From IMG/VR virus record IMGVR_UViG_3300046535_000809, positions 1-23,003 of that record: 23,003 nucleotides of DNA. One strand, written 5' to 3'. Shown one piece after another: positions 13,145 to 20,758 of this stretch; position 1 is the first letter of the stretch, and each line of letters opens with the position of its first letter. The stretch comes from a virus. Both the position numbers and the translations under genes were made by a program. The notes under the pieces are model-generated. The model was not told where the DNA came from. It made no database searches and saw only the letters and a list, made by a program, of their open reading frames with translations.

Positions 13145-14026
13145 ATGAGGCTCATTGATATCGTTGGACGTTTGAACTTCGAAACACCGGGCGATGCCGG
13201 TGGTGGTGGTTCGGACAGTGGAAATGTCGGTGCGTCAGCCAACGAAGGCGCAAAACCGGCAGCAGCAGGTGGACAGGGAACAGGCGCAACAGGCTCGACT
13301 ACCGCCCCAAGCGGTTCGAATCCTTGGGATGCCGAAAAGCGCGGAATCCTTGGCGACCTTCAGAAAGAACGAACGGCGCGTCAACGTTACGAACGCGAGT
13401 ATGCGACCGCACAGGCGGAACTTGCTTCAGAACGTCGGCGTGTGCAAGCGCTAGCGGGAGTGAATCCCCGGTCGGAACAGGAAGTTCTGGACGATCAGGT
13501 ATCGGCACGACTCAGACAGTTGAATGTGCCGAGATCGGAAAAGTTAGCGAACCTCTCGGACGAACAGATTGATCGGTTGCTCCGCGTTGCCGACAACGCC
13601 GACAACTTCGAAGCGACGATCAACCAGCAGTGGAAGTCCTTGGCGACTCGGATGATGGACAGTGCCGTCACCGAGATGTCCAAAGTGATGGGCGGCGATT
13701 TGACGGAACGTCAGCAGACCAAGTTGAAGACGGCGTATTACAACGCGGCTGCGAGCGATCCGAATTTTCTGGCGCGTCACGAAGCGGGCGACCCGAAGCT
13801 GGTGCAAGAGTTCGTCAAGGAGTTCGTGGAGGACTTCGTGGAACCCGGTCGGCGGAAAGCGCTCTCAGACGAACAAAACCGGATGCGTCGAGTGCCTTCC
13901 AGCCGTGACCGAAGTGTTGTCGGGAACAGCGGGAAGAAAGTCGATCTATCCAAAGACGACGAGTTCGCAGATGCCGCAGCCGCAGCGTTCAAGGCGCACG
14001 GTGGGGCATTTGGCGGGCGCGACTAA
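13145..14026 (+). CDS. putative capsid scaffolding protein
   Basis: A 293-residue protein immediately before the major capsid gene. After a Gly/Ala/Ser-rich disordered N-terminus (about 15-58) comes a long coiled coil (DLQKERTARQRYEREYATAQ, ELASERRRVQALAG), then helical segments (SDEQIDRLLRVADNADNFEA, KLKTAYYNAAASDPNF) and an acidic-to-basic C-terminus with VEDFVEPGRRKALSDEQNR and a final Lys/Ala-rich helix. This composition and position are typical of scaffolds, which bind capsid subunits and template the procapsid shell. No protease domain is visible. TAAGGAGTAGACG gives a strong ribosome binding site. Confidence 0.8.
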   Translation: MRLIDIVGRLNFETPGDAGGGGSDSGNVGASANEGAKPAAAGGQGTGATGSTTAPSGSNPWDAEKRGILGDLQKERTARQRYEREYATAQAELASERRRVQALAGVNPRSEQEVLDDQVSARLRQLNVPRSEKLANLSDEQIDRLLRVADNADNFEATINQQWKSLATRMMDSAVTEMSKVMGGDLTERQQTKLKTAYYNAAASDPNFLARHEAGDPKLVQEFVKEFVEDFVEPGRRKALSDEQNRMRRVPSSRDRSVVGNSGKKVDLSKDDEFADAAAAAFKAHGGAFGGRD

Positions 14027-14035
14027 CGAGGCAGC

Positions 14036-15382
14036 ATGAAAGCGTATTTGTTTACACAGGCAATCGCCCTGTCGGTGGACAACGGACTGATGTTCGTTGG
14101 CGCTGACACCACGGCCCTCTCGGGCTTGGCGAAAGATGTGTTCGAACCCGGCGTGTCGGAAGGCGTGAACAACATGTTCCCGCTGAAGGACGAGTTCCCG
14201 GTCGAACAGGTCGAGTGGAAAGGTGGGCTTGGCACCAAGTTCACGCATCACTTCGGACGTAATACCTCGCCGTTCTTCTCCGGTGAGGACTCTGCGTATC
14301 CGGTTGCTGGCAACCAGACCCACGCGCAGGGACGCATCGACATGAAGAAGCTCATGGCCCGCATCCGCATGACGGAAGAGGCGATGGACGATCTGGTGTC
14401 GAGCGAAGCGAGCTTCAAGAACGGCATGACCGATGAAAAGACCCGGCTGGTCGATGACATCGCGCGCCGTGAAGAGCACGCGCTTGGTATGGACGGACGT
14501 GGTGTTCTCGCTCTGGTGAATGCCAGCGGCGCGACCACGACTCTGACCGGACCCGGCAACATCGCGGGAGCCTCCTTCGGCAACCGCTTCATCGACATCG
14601 GGATGTTCCTCGGTGCGATCAATCCGGCGAGTGGTGCCCTCCGCACCAACGTCAAACAGGTCACTGCGGTGTCCAGCGATGGCACGTCAGTCACCTTCGC
14701 GGCCGATCCGACGTGGACGGCAAGCGATCAGGTGGTCATGGCGGCGAGCACGTCGGTCACGGACATTCAGGACACTTCTTACGAGAAGGCGTTTTGGGGC
14801 CTCCCGGCGCTCATCGACGATGGCACCAACCGCGACAACTACTTCGGGATCACCCGCAGCGTGACGCCTTCGCTCCAGTCGTTCGTGACTGCCAGCGTTG
14901 GTGCTCTGTCACTCGATGTGGCGCAGCGCACGTGCGACGTGGTTTACGAAAAGTTGGGCGGCGTCATCAACCTCATCCTGATGCATCACTCGGTGCGCCG
15001 GGAATACATCAAGCTGCTCGATGCCGATCGCCGCTACTCCGGTGCTGACCTTCAGTCGCCGGATGGTGGGACGAAAGCCATGAAGCAGGGCGATCTGACC
15101 ATCGGAGAGATTCCGATCAAGGCCATCAGAACGATCGGTCTTGCTCAGGTCTACTTCCTCGATACCAAGAAGTCTGGTTTCAAGCGCTACGTCGCGGAAC
15201 CCGGCAAGTTCATGGATCGGGACGGTCTGGTGTGGATTCGTGACGGTTCGGGCGCGAACGCTCGGCACGCCTACGAGGCTACCTACTTCTGCCGCAAGCA
15301 GTATTTCGCCAAGAACCCCGGCCTCAACGCGCGTTGGGACGGAGTGACGGGCCAGACGCTCGTGGTCGTGAAGGATCTGTAA
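14036..15382 (+). CDS. major capsid protein (HK97-like fold expected)
   Basis: A 448-residue protein following the scaffold by nine bases. It starts MKAYLFTQAIALSVDNGLMF, an N-terminal arm, then EFPVEQVEWKGGLGTKFTHH and the extended E-loop-like GRNTSPFFSGEDSAYPVAGN. The helix-rich part MKKLMARIRMTEEAMDDLVS and KTRLVDDIARREEHALGMDG matches the spine-helix region of HK97-type capsids. A later domain (LGGVINLILMHHSVRREYIK, DLTIGEIPIKAIRTIGLAQV) looks like the A-domain. No delta-domain protease or decoration fusion is seen. Position between scaffold and head-completion genes, length and composition support the call. A hairpin terminator follows its stop. Confidence 0.88.
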   Translation: MKAYLFTQAIALSVDNGLMFVGADTTALSGLAKDVFEPGVSEGVNNMFPLKDEFPVEQVEWKGGLGTKFTHHFGRNTSPFFSGEDSAYPVAGNQTHAQGRIDMKKLMARIRMTEEAMDDLVSSEASFKNGMTDEKTRLVDDIARREEHALGMDGRGVLALVNASGATTTLTGPGNIAGASFGNRFIDIGMFLGAINPASGALRTNVKQVTAVSSDGTSVTFAADPTWTASDQVVMAASTSVTDIQDTSYEKAFWGLPALIDDGTNRDNYFGITRSVTPSLQSFVTASVGALSLDVAQRTCDVVYEKLGGVINLILMHHSVRREYIKLLDADRRYSGADLQSPDGGTKAMKQGDLTIGEIPIKAIRTIGLAQVYFLDTKKSGFKRYVAEPGKFMDRDGLVWIRDGSGANARHAYEATYFCRKQYFAKNPGLNARWDGVTGQTLVVVKDL

Positions 15383-15389
15383 ACCGCTC

Positions 15390-15426
15390 GGGGTGGATGG
15401 TCATCGTGGCCATCCACTCCACTTTT
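15390..15426 (+). terminator. hairpin plus T-run after the capsid gene
   Basis: An 11-base stem with one G-T wobble (15390-15400 with 15410-15420; core GTGGATGG/CCATCCAC) and a 9-base loop, followed by ACTTTT at 15421-15426. The T-run is short, so partial termination is more likely than complete. Such a site would raise capsid mRNA relative to downstream genes. Confidence 0.55.
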
Positions 15427-15436
15427 GGAGGGTGTC

Positions 15437-15571
15437 ATGGGCAATATCTTTCTTCAGGCGTTTCTGAGCTACATCGAGAAGAACCCGCAGGTTGTCGAAC
15501 AGCTTGTGGCCAAGTTGGTTCCGTCGATCATCGACGCGATCATCTCGCACAACAGCAAGCCCGCAGCGTAA
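15437..15571 (+). CDS. 44-aa hydrophobic/amphipathic small protein
   Basis: A short frame with a good ribosome binding site (TTTTGGAGGGTGTC before ATG at 15437), ending in TAA at 15571. It starts MGNIFLQAFLSYIEKNPQVV and continues EQLVAKLVPSIIDAIISHNS, two helices with strong hydrophobic faces, and a short KPAA tail. It sits between the capsid terminator and the next gene in an otherwise unused stretch. It may be a small capsid-associated or membrane-associated peptide; no family is recognised. The clear ribosome binding site and start/stop placement make it likely to be real. Confidence 0.65.
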   Translation: MGNIFLQAFLSYIEKNPQVVEQLVAKLVPSIIDAIISHNSKPAA

Positions 15572-15596
15572 ATTCGGAGAGAAGGGGAGAATACAT

Positions 15597-16034
15597 ATGA
15601 GTCGCGGAGTCTTTCAGGATATGGTGCCGGTGGTCAACCGTGCGCCCATCCCGCTTACCGTCACCTTTGACGGGCAGACATCGATTATCAAACCGGGACC
15701 GGGGGCGTTGCCCTCAACGACCATTCGCTACGCGAAGAACCAGAATCCGATCATGGGGAGCGTGGACCCCAACAACCCGTCCATCAGTGGCGGGCAGTAT
15801 TTGATCGGGGAAATCGGCAAGGACGACTGTGAACCGCTGACGCCCGCTGAGTGGAATGCTCATTGTGAAGCGATCAGCCGAGTGGATCTGAAGACCCTCA
15901 TGGAAGACGAGCTTGGACCGGGCGAGCGCGTCGAAGTGCGGGGCAGAGGGCGCAAGACAATGGCACGCAATGCCAGCGATAGCGGCGTGCGCGCGTCGTT
16001 GAATCGACCGGGCATGACGGATCGGTTGGAATAG
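15597..16034 (+). CDS. conserved-looking phage head protein, 145 aa
   Basis: Unknown protein after the capsid gene. The ATG at 15597 follows GAAGGGGAGAATACAT; an earlier in-frame start lies in the previous gene. The N-terminal half is beta-rich (PIPLTVTFDGQTSIIKPGPG then RYAKNQNPIMG), a pattern I have seen in phage proteins next to capsid genes. The C-terminal third is charged and basic (GERVEVRGRGRKTMARNAS), probably flexible. A role in the capsid, perhaps head completion or decoration, is inferred from position only. It ends one base before the next gene starts. Confidence 0.7.
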   Translation: MSRGVFQDMVPVVNRAPIPLTVTFDGQTSIIKPGPGALPSTTIRYAKNQNPIMGSVDPNNPSISGGQYLIGEIGKDDCEPLTPAEWNAHCEAISRVDLKTLMEDELGPGERVEVRGRGRKTMARNASDSGVRASLNRPGMTDRLE

Positions 16035-16035
16035 C

Positions 16036-16605
16036 ATGAATCGCATGGTCGGCATCAACTACTACCCGGAAGGCATGCCTCACATGGCTGTGCCGCCCGC
16101 GTTCTGGCTGCAACGACTGTTCGATTACGACGCGGAGTTAGTGGTATTCCCCTCACGGCACGTGCCGTATGGGTATGTGTTGGCGCGGCGACGACGCACA
16201 CCAACACCGTCGATGGATAAGGCACTGGAACAGACCATCTCGCAACCCGACACTAAATTGTGTCTCCAGCGTGGACTGGTTCCAGTGACTTTGATTCTTC
16301 GGCACTCGCAGACGGCATGGTCGATCGATAACATCATCGCCAGCCTGCAAGCGAGAGATATTTGGACGCATGGCGGCGGCGAGGCGTATGCGGACCAGAT
16401 GGATGCGGCGGATGCGAATGAGGAAAAGCGGGCGAAGGCTCGGATTCGTGATGACTTTTCACAGCGTGCCGATCTCGCATGGGATCTCTACAAGCGGCGA
16501 ACCGGGCAACGGATTTCAAGCTCGGGTGTGGCTACATCGAGGGTGCCACTATCCAAGAAACCTTCTGGACGCACGGGCGGATCCGGCATCGTCATAACAG
16601 GATGA
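16036..16605 (+). CDS. hypothetical phage protein, 189 aa
   Basis: Unknown protein beginning MNRMVGINYYPEGMPHMAVP. It contains PAFWLQRLFDYDAELVVFPS and YGYVLARRRR, suggesting an aromatic-rich folded N-terminal domain, and a charged helix later (ADANEEKRAKARIRDDFSQR then ADLAWDLYKRRTGQRISS). The C-terminus is Ser/Gly/Lys-rich. GGAA precedes the ATG. Its position after the capsid gene suggests a virion or morphogenesis protein. No enzyme motif is visible. Confidence 0.75.
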   Translation: MNRMVGINYYPEGMPHMAVPPAFWLQRLFDYDAELVVFPSRHVPYGYVLARRRRTPTPSMDKALEQTISQPDTKLCLQRGLVPVTLILRHSQTAWSIDNIIASLQARDIWTHGGGEAYADQMDAADANEEKRAKARIRDDFSQRADLAWDLYKRRTGQRISSSGVATSRVPLSKKPSGRTGGSGIVITG

Positions 16606-16639
16606 CGAGCGAGCGACCGCACGGCGAAGGATAACGACA

Positions 16640-17143
16640 ATGGCGGCACTTACAACTCAGTCGGGCAATCTGGTGTGGCAGAAGGTCAAGAACTATCTGT
16701 CCAACGTCAACATCGCAAGCAAGGGTGTCAACCCCGTCTCGCAGGAGGCGTTCCTCGGCCTCAAGAAGTACCTCGCGCAGAACAAGCGCAATCCGGATCT
16801 CCAGTTCTCGCCCATCGATGGGACGCTGGCGGCATCGGATGGCGGCAACACCGTGAGCAACGTGCTCATTTCTAGCGCATGCACCCTCTTCGCCATCTAT
16901 CTGGTGAAAAAGGGTTCGGTCGAGACGATCTTCAAGCTGTCGAACAACGCCACCACGGCGGCTGGCGACGGCACGCAGGATCTCGCCATCGCGCAGACGG
17001 TAGCGGGCGACGTGGTTGAAATCTATCCGGATGGGCGCGCACTGTCGGCTGGTGCGACCTTCACGGAGCAGACGACTCGCACGACGACCACGCAGACGCT
17101 TCTGGCGAATCAGCAGTCCGGTTTCGCAATCTTCGGCGCGTAA
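16640..17143 (+). CDS. putative virion protein, 167 aa
   Basis: Unknown protein. N-terminal MAALTTQSGNLVWQKVKNYL with charged helices (EAFLGLKKYLAQNKRNPDLQ), then a beta-rich Thr/Ala/Gly domain (TVSNVLISSACTLFAIYLVK, TIFKLSNNATTAAGDG, VVEIYPDGRALSAGATFTEQ) ending in QQSGFAIFGA. The C-terminal composition is typical of head decoration or fibre-like proteins. AAGGATAACGACA precedes the ATG. It is the first of four consecutive Thr/Gly/Ala-rich genes (16640-18949). Confidence 0.7.
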   Translation: MAALTTQSGNLVWQKVKNYLSNVNIASKGVNPVSQEAFLGLKKYLAQNKRNPDLQFSPIDGTLAASDGGNTVSNVLISSACTLFAIYLVKKGSVETIFKLSNNATTAAGDGTQDLAIAQTVAGDVVEIYPDGRALSAGATFTEQTTRTTTTQTLLANQQSGFAIFGA

Positions 17144-17190
17144 TTCGGGAAAGTCTGATGCGGGATTCTTCAGCACTCTAATGGCCACAT

Positions 17191-17217
17191 GGACGGCGGG
17201 CGCATCCCCGCCGATCC
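17191..17217 (+). terminator. intergenic hairpin upstream of a structural gene
   Basis: CGGCGGG-CGCATC-CCCGCCG (17194-17213) is a perfect 7-base stem, with further pairing GGA/TCC outside a bulge. No T-run follows; the ribosome binding site TAAGGAG starts soon after at 17220. It may be an mRNA-stabilising or attenuating element rather than a terminator. Confidence 0.35.
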
Positions 17218-17233
17218 AGCTAAGGAGTTTCAC

Positions 17234-17824
17234 ATGTCTGGCATTCGTTCAATTCATCGTGGACCGTCCCAAAAGGGACCGGCCACCGCAGCGTCCGCGC
17301 CGATTCGCGTGGATGACACCAACAATACGCTGGTTTACAACCCTTTCGGTAGCGGCAGCACAGAAGTTGCCGTGCAGGGCAACGCACAAGTTTCGGTGAC
17401 GGCGAACCTCGCGCTGACGTCAGCGGCGAATGGTAATTACGCGACCTTCGTGCTCAATCAGGCGACTGGTGGGGCCACCGTAACGCTTCCCCCGGCGACC
17501 GGCAGCGGCGCGCAGTATTCGTTCTACGTCGGCACGGCGCTTGGTTCGGGTAGCTATATCGTCAAGGTTGCGAACGCGCAGGACTTCATGCGCGGTGTGG
17601 CATGGACGACTCAGGACGGCGGCGACACGGCTCTGTCGTTCGATACGGCGGATACGGGCACCGTGGCGAGTGAGACGGATACGATCACGCTGAACGGCGG
17701 CACCACGGGTGGTGTTGTTGGTTCGGTCATCACGGTCCGCGATATCATTGCGAACACGTGGTTCGTCGAGTTGCAGAACAAGGCGACTGGCTCCGAAGCG
17801 ACTCCGTTCTCGGTGGGCGTCTAA
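17234..17824 (+). CDS. putative decoration/structural protein, 196 aa
   Basis: A beta-rich protein starting MSGIRSIHRGPSQKGPATAA at 17234, after TAAGGAGTTTCAC; the same frame is open from 17189. The segment GGATVTLPPATGSGAQYSFY then VGTALGSGSYIVKVANAQDF and later TDTITLNGGTTGGVVGSVIT, VRDIIANTWFVELQNKATGS recalls a repeated beta domain seen in many phage virion proteins of unknown detail. No metal or catalytic site is visible. Probably on the capsid surface or near the neck, judging from its position. Confidence 0.72.
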   Translation: MSGIRSIHRGPSQKGPATAASAPIRVDDTNNTLVYNPFGSGSTEVAVQGNAQVSVTANLALTSAANGNYATFVLNQATGGATVTLPPATGSGAQYSFYVGTALGSGSYIVKVANAQDFMRGVAWTTQDGGDTALSFDTADTGTVASETDTITLNGGTTGGVVGSVITVRDIIANTWFVELQNKATGSEATPFSVGV

Positions 17825-17830
17825 CATGTG

Positions 17831-17854
17831 AATGGGGGGAGCAATCCCCCTATT
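17831..17854 (+). terminator. GNRA-loop hairpin between structural genes
   Basis: AATGGGGGGA-GCAA-TCCCCCTATT: a 10-base stem with one G-T wobble, closed by a GCAA tetraloop (GNRA type, very stable in RNA). It starts seven bases after the previous stop and ends just before the CAGGAG ribosome binding site. The following TATTCCCTAA is not a clean T-run, so it may be an mRNA-stability element or partial terminator. Confidence 0.45.
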
Positions 17855-17873
17855 CCCTAACAGGAGAATTCAC

Positions 17874-18323
17874 ATGGCAGATCGGCATACAAACGGTTGG
17901 GTGACTGGCGCGGATCCAGTTGCAGAGGAAGTGGGCGGCACGCCTAAAAATCGTGCAGGCATCATCTTCCCGTCTCAATCACGCACGAATGGCACGTATA
18001 ACTCGGCGGCGCTCTACAACCCGAATGCCAAGGGCGTTCGTCTCACGGTGGCGAATGATGCGGCAGGCGGCAGCACGGCGACGGCGAAGATTCAGGTGCT
18101 CAATCCAGCGGACGGGGTAACGTGGGTGGATTTGGCCGGTGCAACATCGGCGGCTGTGGGATCCAGCACGGGCACGATCACGACGATCTATCCCGGTCTG
18201 ACTGGCATTGCGGACGCTGCGGGCGTCACCATCAACCAGCATCTCGGCAGCGTCTGGCGCGTTGTGCTGACCACGACGGTCGGCGCGGCGGTGGCATCAG
18301 TCGGCGCGGATTACCTGCTTTAA
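17874..18323 (+). CDS. putative virion protein, 149 aa
   Basis: Unknown beta-rich protein starting MADRHTNGWVTGADPVAEEV at 17874, after CAGGAGAATTCAC. It contains YNSAALYNPNAKGVRLTVAN, ATAKIQVLNPADGVTWVDLA and GSVWRVVLTTTVGAAVASVG, alternating strands with Thr/Ala/Gly turns, like Ig-like or decoration domains. It ends in YLL right before the next ribosome binding site. A structural role is inferred from composition and gene order. Confidence 0.7.
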   Translation: MADRHTNGWVTGADPVAEEVGGTPKNRAGIIFPSQSRTNGTYNSAALYNPNAKGVRLTVANDAAGGSTATAKIQVLNPADGVTWVDLAGATSAAVGSSTGTITTIYPGLTGIADAAGVTINQHLGSVWRVVLTTTVGAAVASVGADYLL

Positions 18324-18331
18324 GGAGCATC

Positions 18332-18949
18332 ATGGCTAAATCATTTCTCGATCTCGTCAATGATGCGCTCCGGGGGAATTCGCAAGTGTCCTTCTCGGAT
18401 CTCGTCATGGATCACTTGGTGCGCGGCGTGTGGCCGGAACCGGGGATCAACAACTTCAGTGTTCCGTCATCTCCACAGGCATTCGGAGCGGGCGTCAATA
18501 CCTACGTCAGTGGTTCGTCCATTGGCATCCCTGCGGGTGGTGTCAAGGTTGGGACTGTCTTCACGTGGGTGCTGAATCTTACGAAGGACGCCAACGGTGT
18601 GGCGTCCAGCGCGTTCACGGTGGTGTTTGGAAAGGCTAAGAGCACCAGCGATCCCGTCATCATCACCTTTACCAAACCGGGCGGATCGGCCGCAGCGGAC
18701 AAAGGACAGGTTACGATCACGTGCGTTGTGCAATCGGTGAGTGCAACCGGTGTGATCGTCGGCAACTTCCAGATGACACACAATCTGGCGGCGACTGGCC
18801 ACATGACGATCCCGTGCGCGGTGCTGAATGTGGCATCGAGCGGGTTCGACAACACAGTGGCGGGTTCGTTCGTCGGCCTGTGCTTGCAGACAGGCGCGGC
18901 GGATAACGTCACGTGCGAACTGTGCATCGCCAACAGCTACGGATACTAG
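18332..18949 (+). CDS. putative virion protein, 205 aa
   Basis: Begins MAKSFLDLVNDALRGNSQVS at 18332 after TTTAAGGAGCATC; the frame continues upstream inside the previous gene but that part is out of character. A short helical N-terminus (DLVMDHLVRGVWPEPG) leads into a long beta-rich domain (GVKVGTVFTWVLNLTKDANG, AFTVVFGKAKSTSDPVIITF, GQVTITCVVQSVSATG, TGHMTIPCAVLNVASSGFDN), ending in CELCIANSYGY. This looks like a jelly-roll or Ig-like virion protein. Function unknown. Confidence 0.72.
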   Translation: MAKSFLDLVNDALRGNSQVSFSDLVMDHLVRGVWPEPGINNFSVPSSPQAFGAGVNTYVSGSSIGIPAGGVKVGTVFTWVLNLTKDANGVASSAFTVVFGKAKSTSDPVIITFTKPGGSAAADKGQVTITCVVQSVSATGVIVGNFQMTHNLAATGHMTIPCAVLNVASSGFDNTVAGSFVGLCLQTGAADNVTCELCIANSYGY

Positions 18950-18957
18950 GAGTCATC

Positions 18958-19194
18958 ATGGGCACCCTTCGTTCAAAGATTCTCGCAGCGTTTCTCGCAG
19001 GCATGCTTTGCACGGTGGGTGCCTTGATCGTCCGTGAATGGGTTCAGCTAGTCAATCTCAAGCTGGACGCCATCGAGAACTATCTGACTTCACATCCGAT
19101 TCCCCAATTGGTCCTGCCTGAAGGTGCGCCGCAAAGTCACCGTGAGCGCGGCCACAAGGGGGAGATTTCAAAGCCCGATCAGTGGAAGGTGTAA
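18958..19194 (+). CDS. small membrane protein, 78 aa, one N-terminal transmembrane helix
   Basis: Starts MGTLRSKILAAFLAGMLCTV at 18958 after TAGGAGTCATC. Residues about 7-25 (KILAAFLAGMLCTVGALIV) form one hydrophobic segment, with positive residues on the N-terminal side, followed by a helix (REWVQLVNLKLDAIENYL) and a polar, charged tail ending DQWKV. A holin-like, spanin-like or inner-membrane protein of the lysis or DNA-ejection machinery is possible, but there is no lysis gene nearby, so the role is uncertain. Confidence 0.68.
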   Translation: MGTLRSKILAAFLAGMLCTVGALIVREWVQLVNLKLDAIENYLTSHPIPQLVLPEGAPQSHRERGHKGEISKPDQWKV

Positions 19195-19197
19195 AAC

Positions 19198-20301
19198 ATG
19201 GCCACCACGATGGCGAGTCTTCGGCAGCAGGCGAGAGATCGTCTGGTCGAGACGCTTGCACTGACACGACCGGCCGCACCATTGGTGTCGCAACAGGGGA
19301 CGCCAGCAGCCAGCACGATCAGCTACGCGATTGTCGCAGTGAACAACGCGGGAACGTCGAATGCCAGTCAGGCGACGACGATCACCAATGCCGCAGCGAC
19401 GTTGAGCGGCGTGAACTTCGTGCTGTTGAATTGGCAGGCGGTTCCGAATGCGGCGAGCTACAAAATCTATCGGACGGCTACCAATGGCGTAAGTCCGGTT
19501 ACGGTTGGGTTAATTGGGACTTCCACAACCCCGACGTTCAGTGATACCGGGTTGGCAGGCGATAGCTCGATCGCACCCACGGTCAACACCAGTGGAGTCA
19601 ACAACCCCTTCTGGACGGAAGACGAGTTACATCAGCATCTGGTGAACGGTTGTCGTGACCTGTGGAAGTCGATCGTTGATCTCCACCAAGGCCACTTCGT
19701 CACCATCAGTGACCCGGCCAGTGGCGGCACCGTCATCTACCCGGCAGGCACCAGCGGCCTGACGACCAACTTCACCGGAGTGCCGGTCGATTGCTTCCGT
19801 ATCTTGATGGTCGAACCACAGGATTTGGGCGCGTCTGGCAGTTCGGCTACGTTCGTGCGGCGATTTCGTCCCAAGCAGTTCTGGTCACGGACATTCCAAG
19901 ATGCCCGATCGATGACCGTGCAGGACAGCACCTCGTGGATCGAAGTCTACTACGACATCCTCAACGCGGGCGCACCAGTTGGAGCGCCTGTGCTGGTGGG
20001 GGCACCACCAGTGTCAGCCGCTGTGCCCATTCGCCTCACCTACGTGAACACGCTACCCGCGTTGGTCGATACGAGCACCAATCCCATTCCCGGTGAATCG
20101 GACAATGCGTTGATCGCGTGGTGTGTCGCTTACGCCAAGTCGAAGGAGCAGGATACGGTCAATCGTGTCCCCGATCCCGGTTGGCTGGCGATCTACGCCA
20201 CGGAGAAGCAGGGTCTGTTGGTTGCGCTCACTCCACGTCAGGAACAAGAGGAAGAAATCGTCGAAGGACTCTTCGACGGTGATATGGGGAGTAACTGGTA
20301 A
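19198..20301 (+). CDS. putative head-tail adaptor with inserted Fn3-like domain
   Basis: A 367-residue protein. It begins MATTMASLRQQARDRLVETL, the first helix of many phage adaptor (connector) proteins, but the expected second helix NPFWTEDELHQHLVNGCRDL appears only at residues 136-155. Between them, residues 26-128 form a fibronectin III or Ig-like domain (ISYAIVAVNNAGTSNASQAT, LLNWQAVPNAASYKIYRTAT, PTFSDTG). The C-terminal half continues as a mixed alpha/beta domain with EVYYDILNAG, VPIRLTYVNTLPAL and ALIAWCVAYAKSKEQDTVNR and ends in an acidic tail. Such adaptors bind the portal and form the neck. The ATG follows GGAAGGTGTAAAAC. The inserted domain is the odd feature. Confidence 0.72.
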   Translation: MATTMASLRQQARDRLVETLALTRPAAPLVSQQGTPAASTISYAIVAVNNAGTSNASQATTITNAAATLSGVNFVLLNWQAVPNAASYKIYRTATNGVSPVTVGLIGTSTTPTFSDTGLAGDSSIAPTVNTSGVNNPFWTEDELHQHLVNGCRDLWKSIVDLHQGHFVTISDPASGGTVIYPAGTSGLTTNFTGVPVDCFRILMVEPQDLGASGSSATFVRRFRPKQFWSRTFQDARSMTVQDSTSWIEVYYDILNAGAPVGAPVLVGAPPVSAAVPIRLTYVNTLPALVDTSTNPIPGESDNALIAWCVAYAKSKEQDTVNRVPDPGWLAIYATEKQGLLVALTPRQEQEEEIVEGLFDGDMGSNW

Positions 20302-20483
20302 TGGCAAAGAACTGGATTGCCGGTGCGATCAAGCATCCCGGCGCGATGACGGCGAGTGCGAAACGCGAGGGCGTCAGCAACTCGGAATATGAGCAGGAGC
20401 ACAAGCACGACAGCGGCAAGTCTGGCTCGCGTGCGCGACTGGCGCTTTCGCTCAAGGGCATTCAGAGCGCGATCAAAAAGTAA
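20301..20483 (+). CDS. small Lys/Ala/Ser-rich phage protein, 60 aa
   Basis: Starts MAKNWIAGAIKHPGAMTASA, with its ATG overlapping the previous stop (TAATG). The N-terminal KNWIAGAIKHPGAMT resembles the KPGAL-type start of short basic proteins common in environmental phages (from memory). It continues with a charged middle (SEYEQEHKHDSGKSGSRARL) and ends in LKGIQSAIKK. It recalls the 8235..8435 protein in length and charge but is not clearly homologous. Function unknown. Confidence 0.68.
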   Translation: MAKNWIAGAIKHPGAMTASAKREGVSNSEYEQEHKHDSGKSGSRARLALSLKGIQSAIKK

Positions 20484-20758
20484 TGTCTACGAAACTCAGC
20501 GTTCGATCGTTCGGCGTCGGTGGCGTCAATGTGGATAAGGACGCGCTGGATCTGGATGTCGATGAACTCTCGCAGGCGCAGAACTGGATCAGCGATCCGG
20601 CGAAAGGTCAGGATGCTATTCGCAAGCGTCCCGGCCTCATCGCCTTCAACGTCGTTAGTCTGGTTGCGCCGATCTTGGGTGGTTCGCCACTCCCGGGTGT
20701 CAACTTGAGTAGCGGTGGCAACGTGACCATCTACATTGGTCGAGGACCGAGTAGCTAA
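20483..20758 (+). CDS. short tail-accessory N-terminal domain protein, 91 aa
   Basis: Starts with FGVGGVNVDKDALDLDVDEL and has DAIRKRPGLIAF at residues 44-55. The pattern GGxN, hydrophobic/acidic stretch, then RKRPG is found at the start of larger phage tail-stabilisation proteins (P22 gp10-like) as I remember them; here it stands alone, ending in GGNVTIYIGRGPSS. Its ATG overlaps the previous stop, and its TAA overlaps the next ATG (TAATG). Whether it is a natural short protein or one part of a split larger one cannot be settled here. Confidence 0.6.
   Translation: MSTKLSVRSFGVGGVNVDKDALDLDVDELSQAQNWISDPAKGQDAIRKRPGLIAFNVVSLVAPILGGSPLPGVNLSSGGNVTIYIGRGPSS

Noticed and set aside
13313-13325. 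GGTTCGAATCC, the tRNA T-loop consensus
   Set aside because: It lies inside the scaffold gene (codons for Gly-Ser-Asn-Pro) and no cloverleaf can be built around it.
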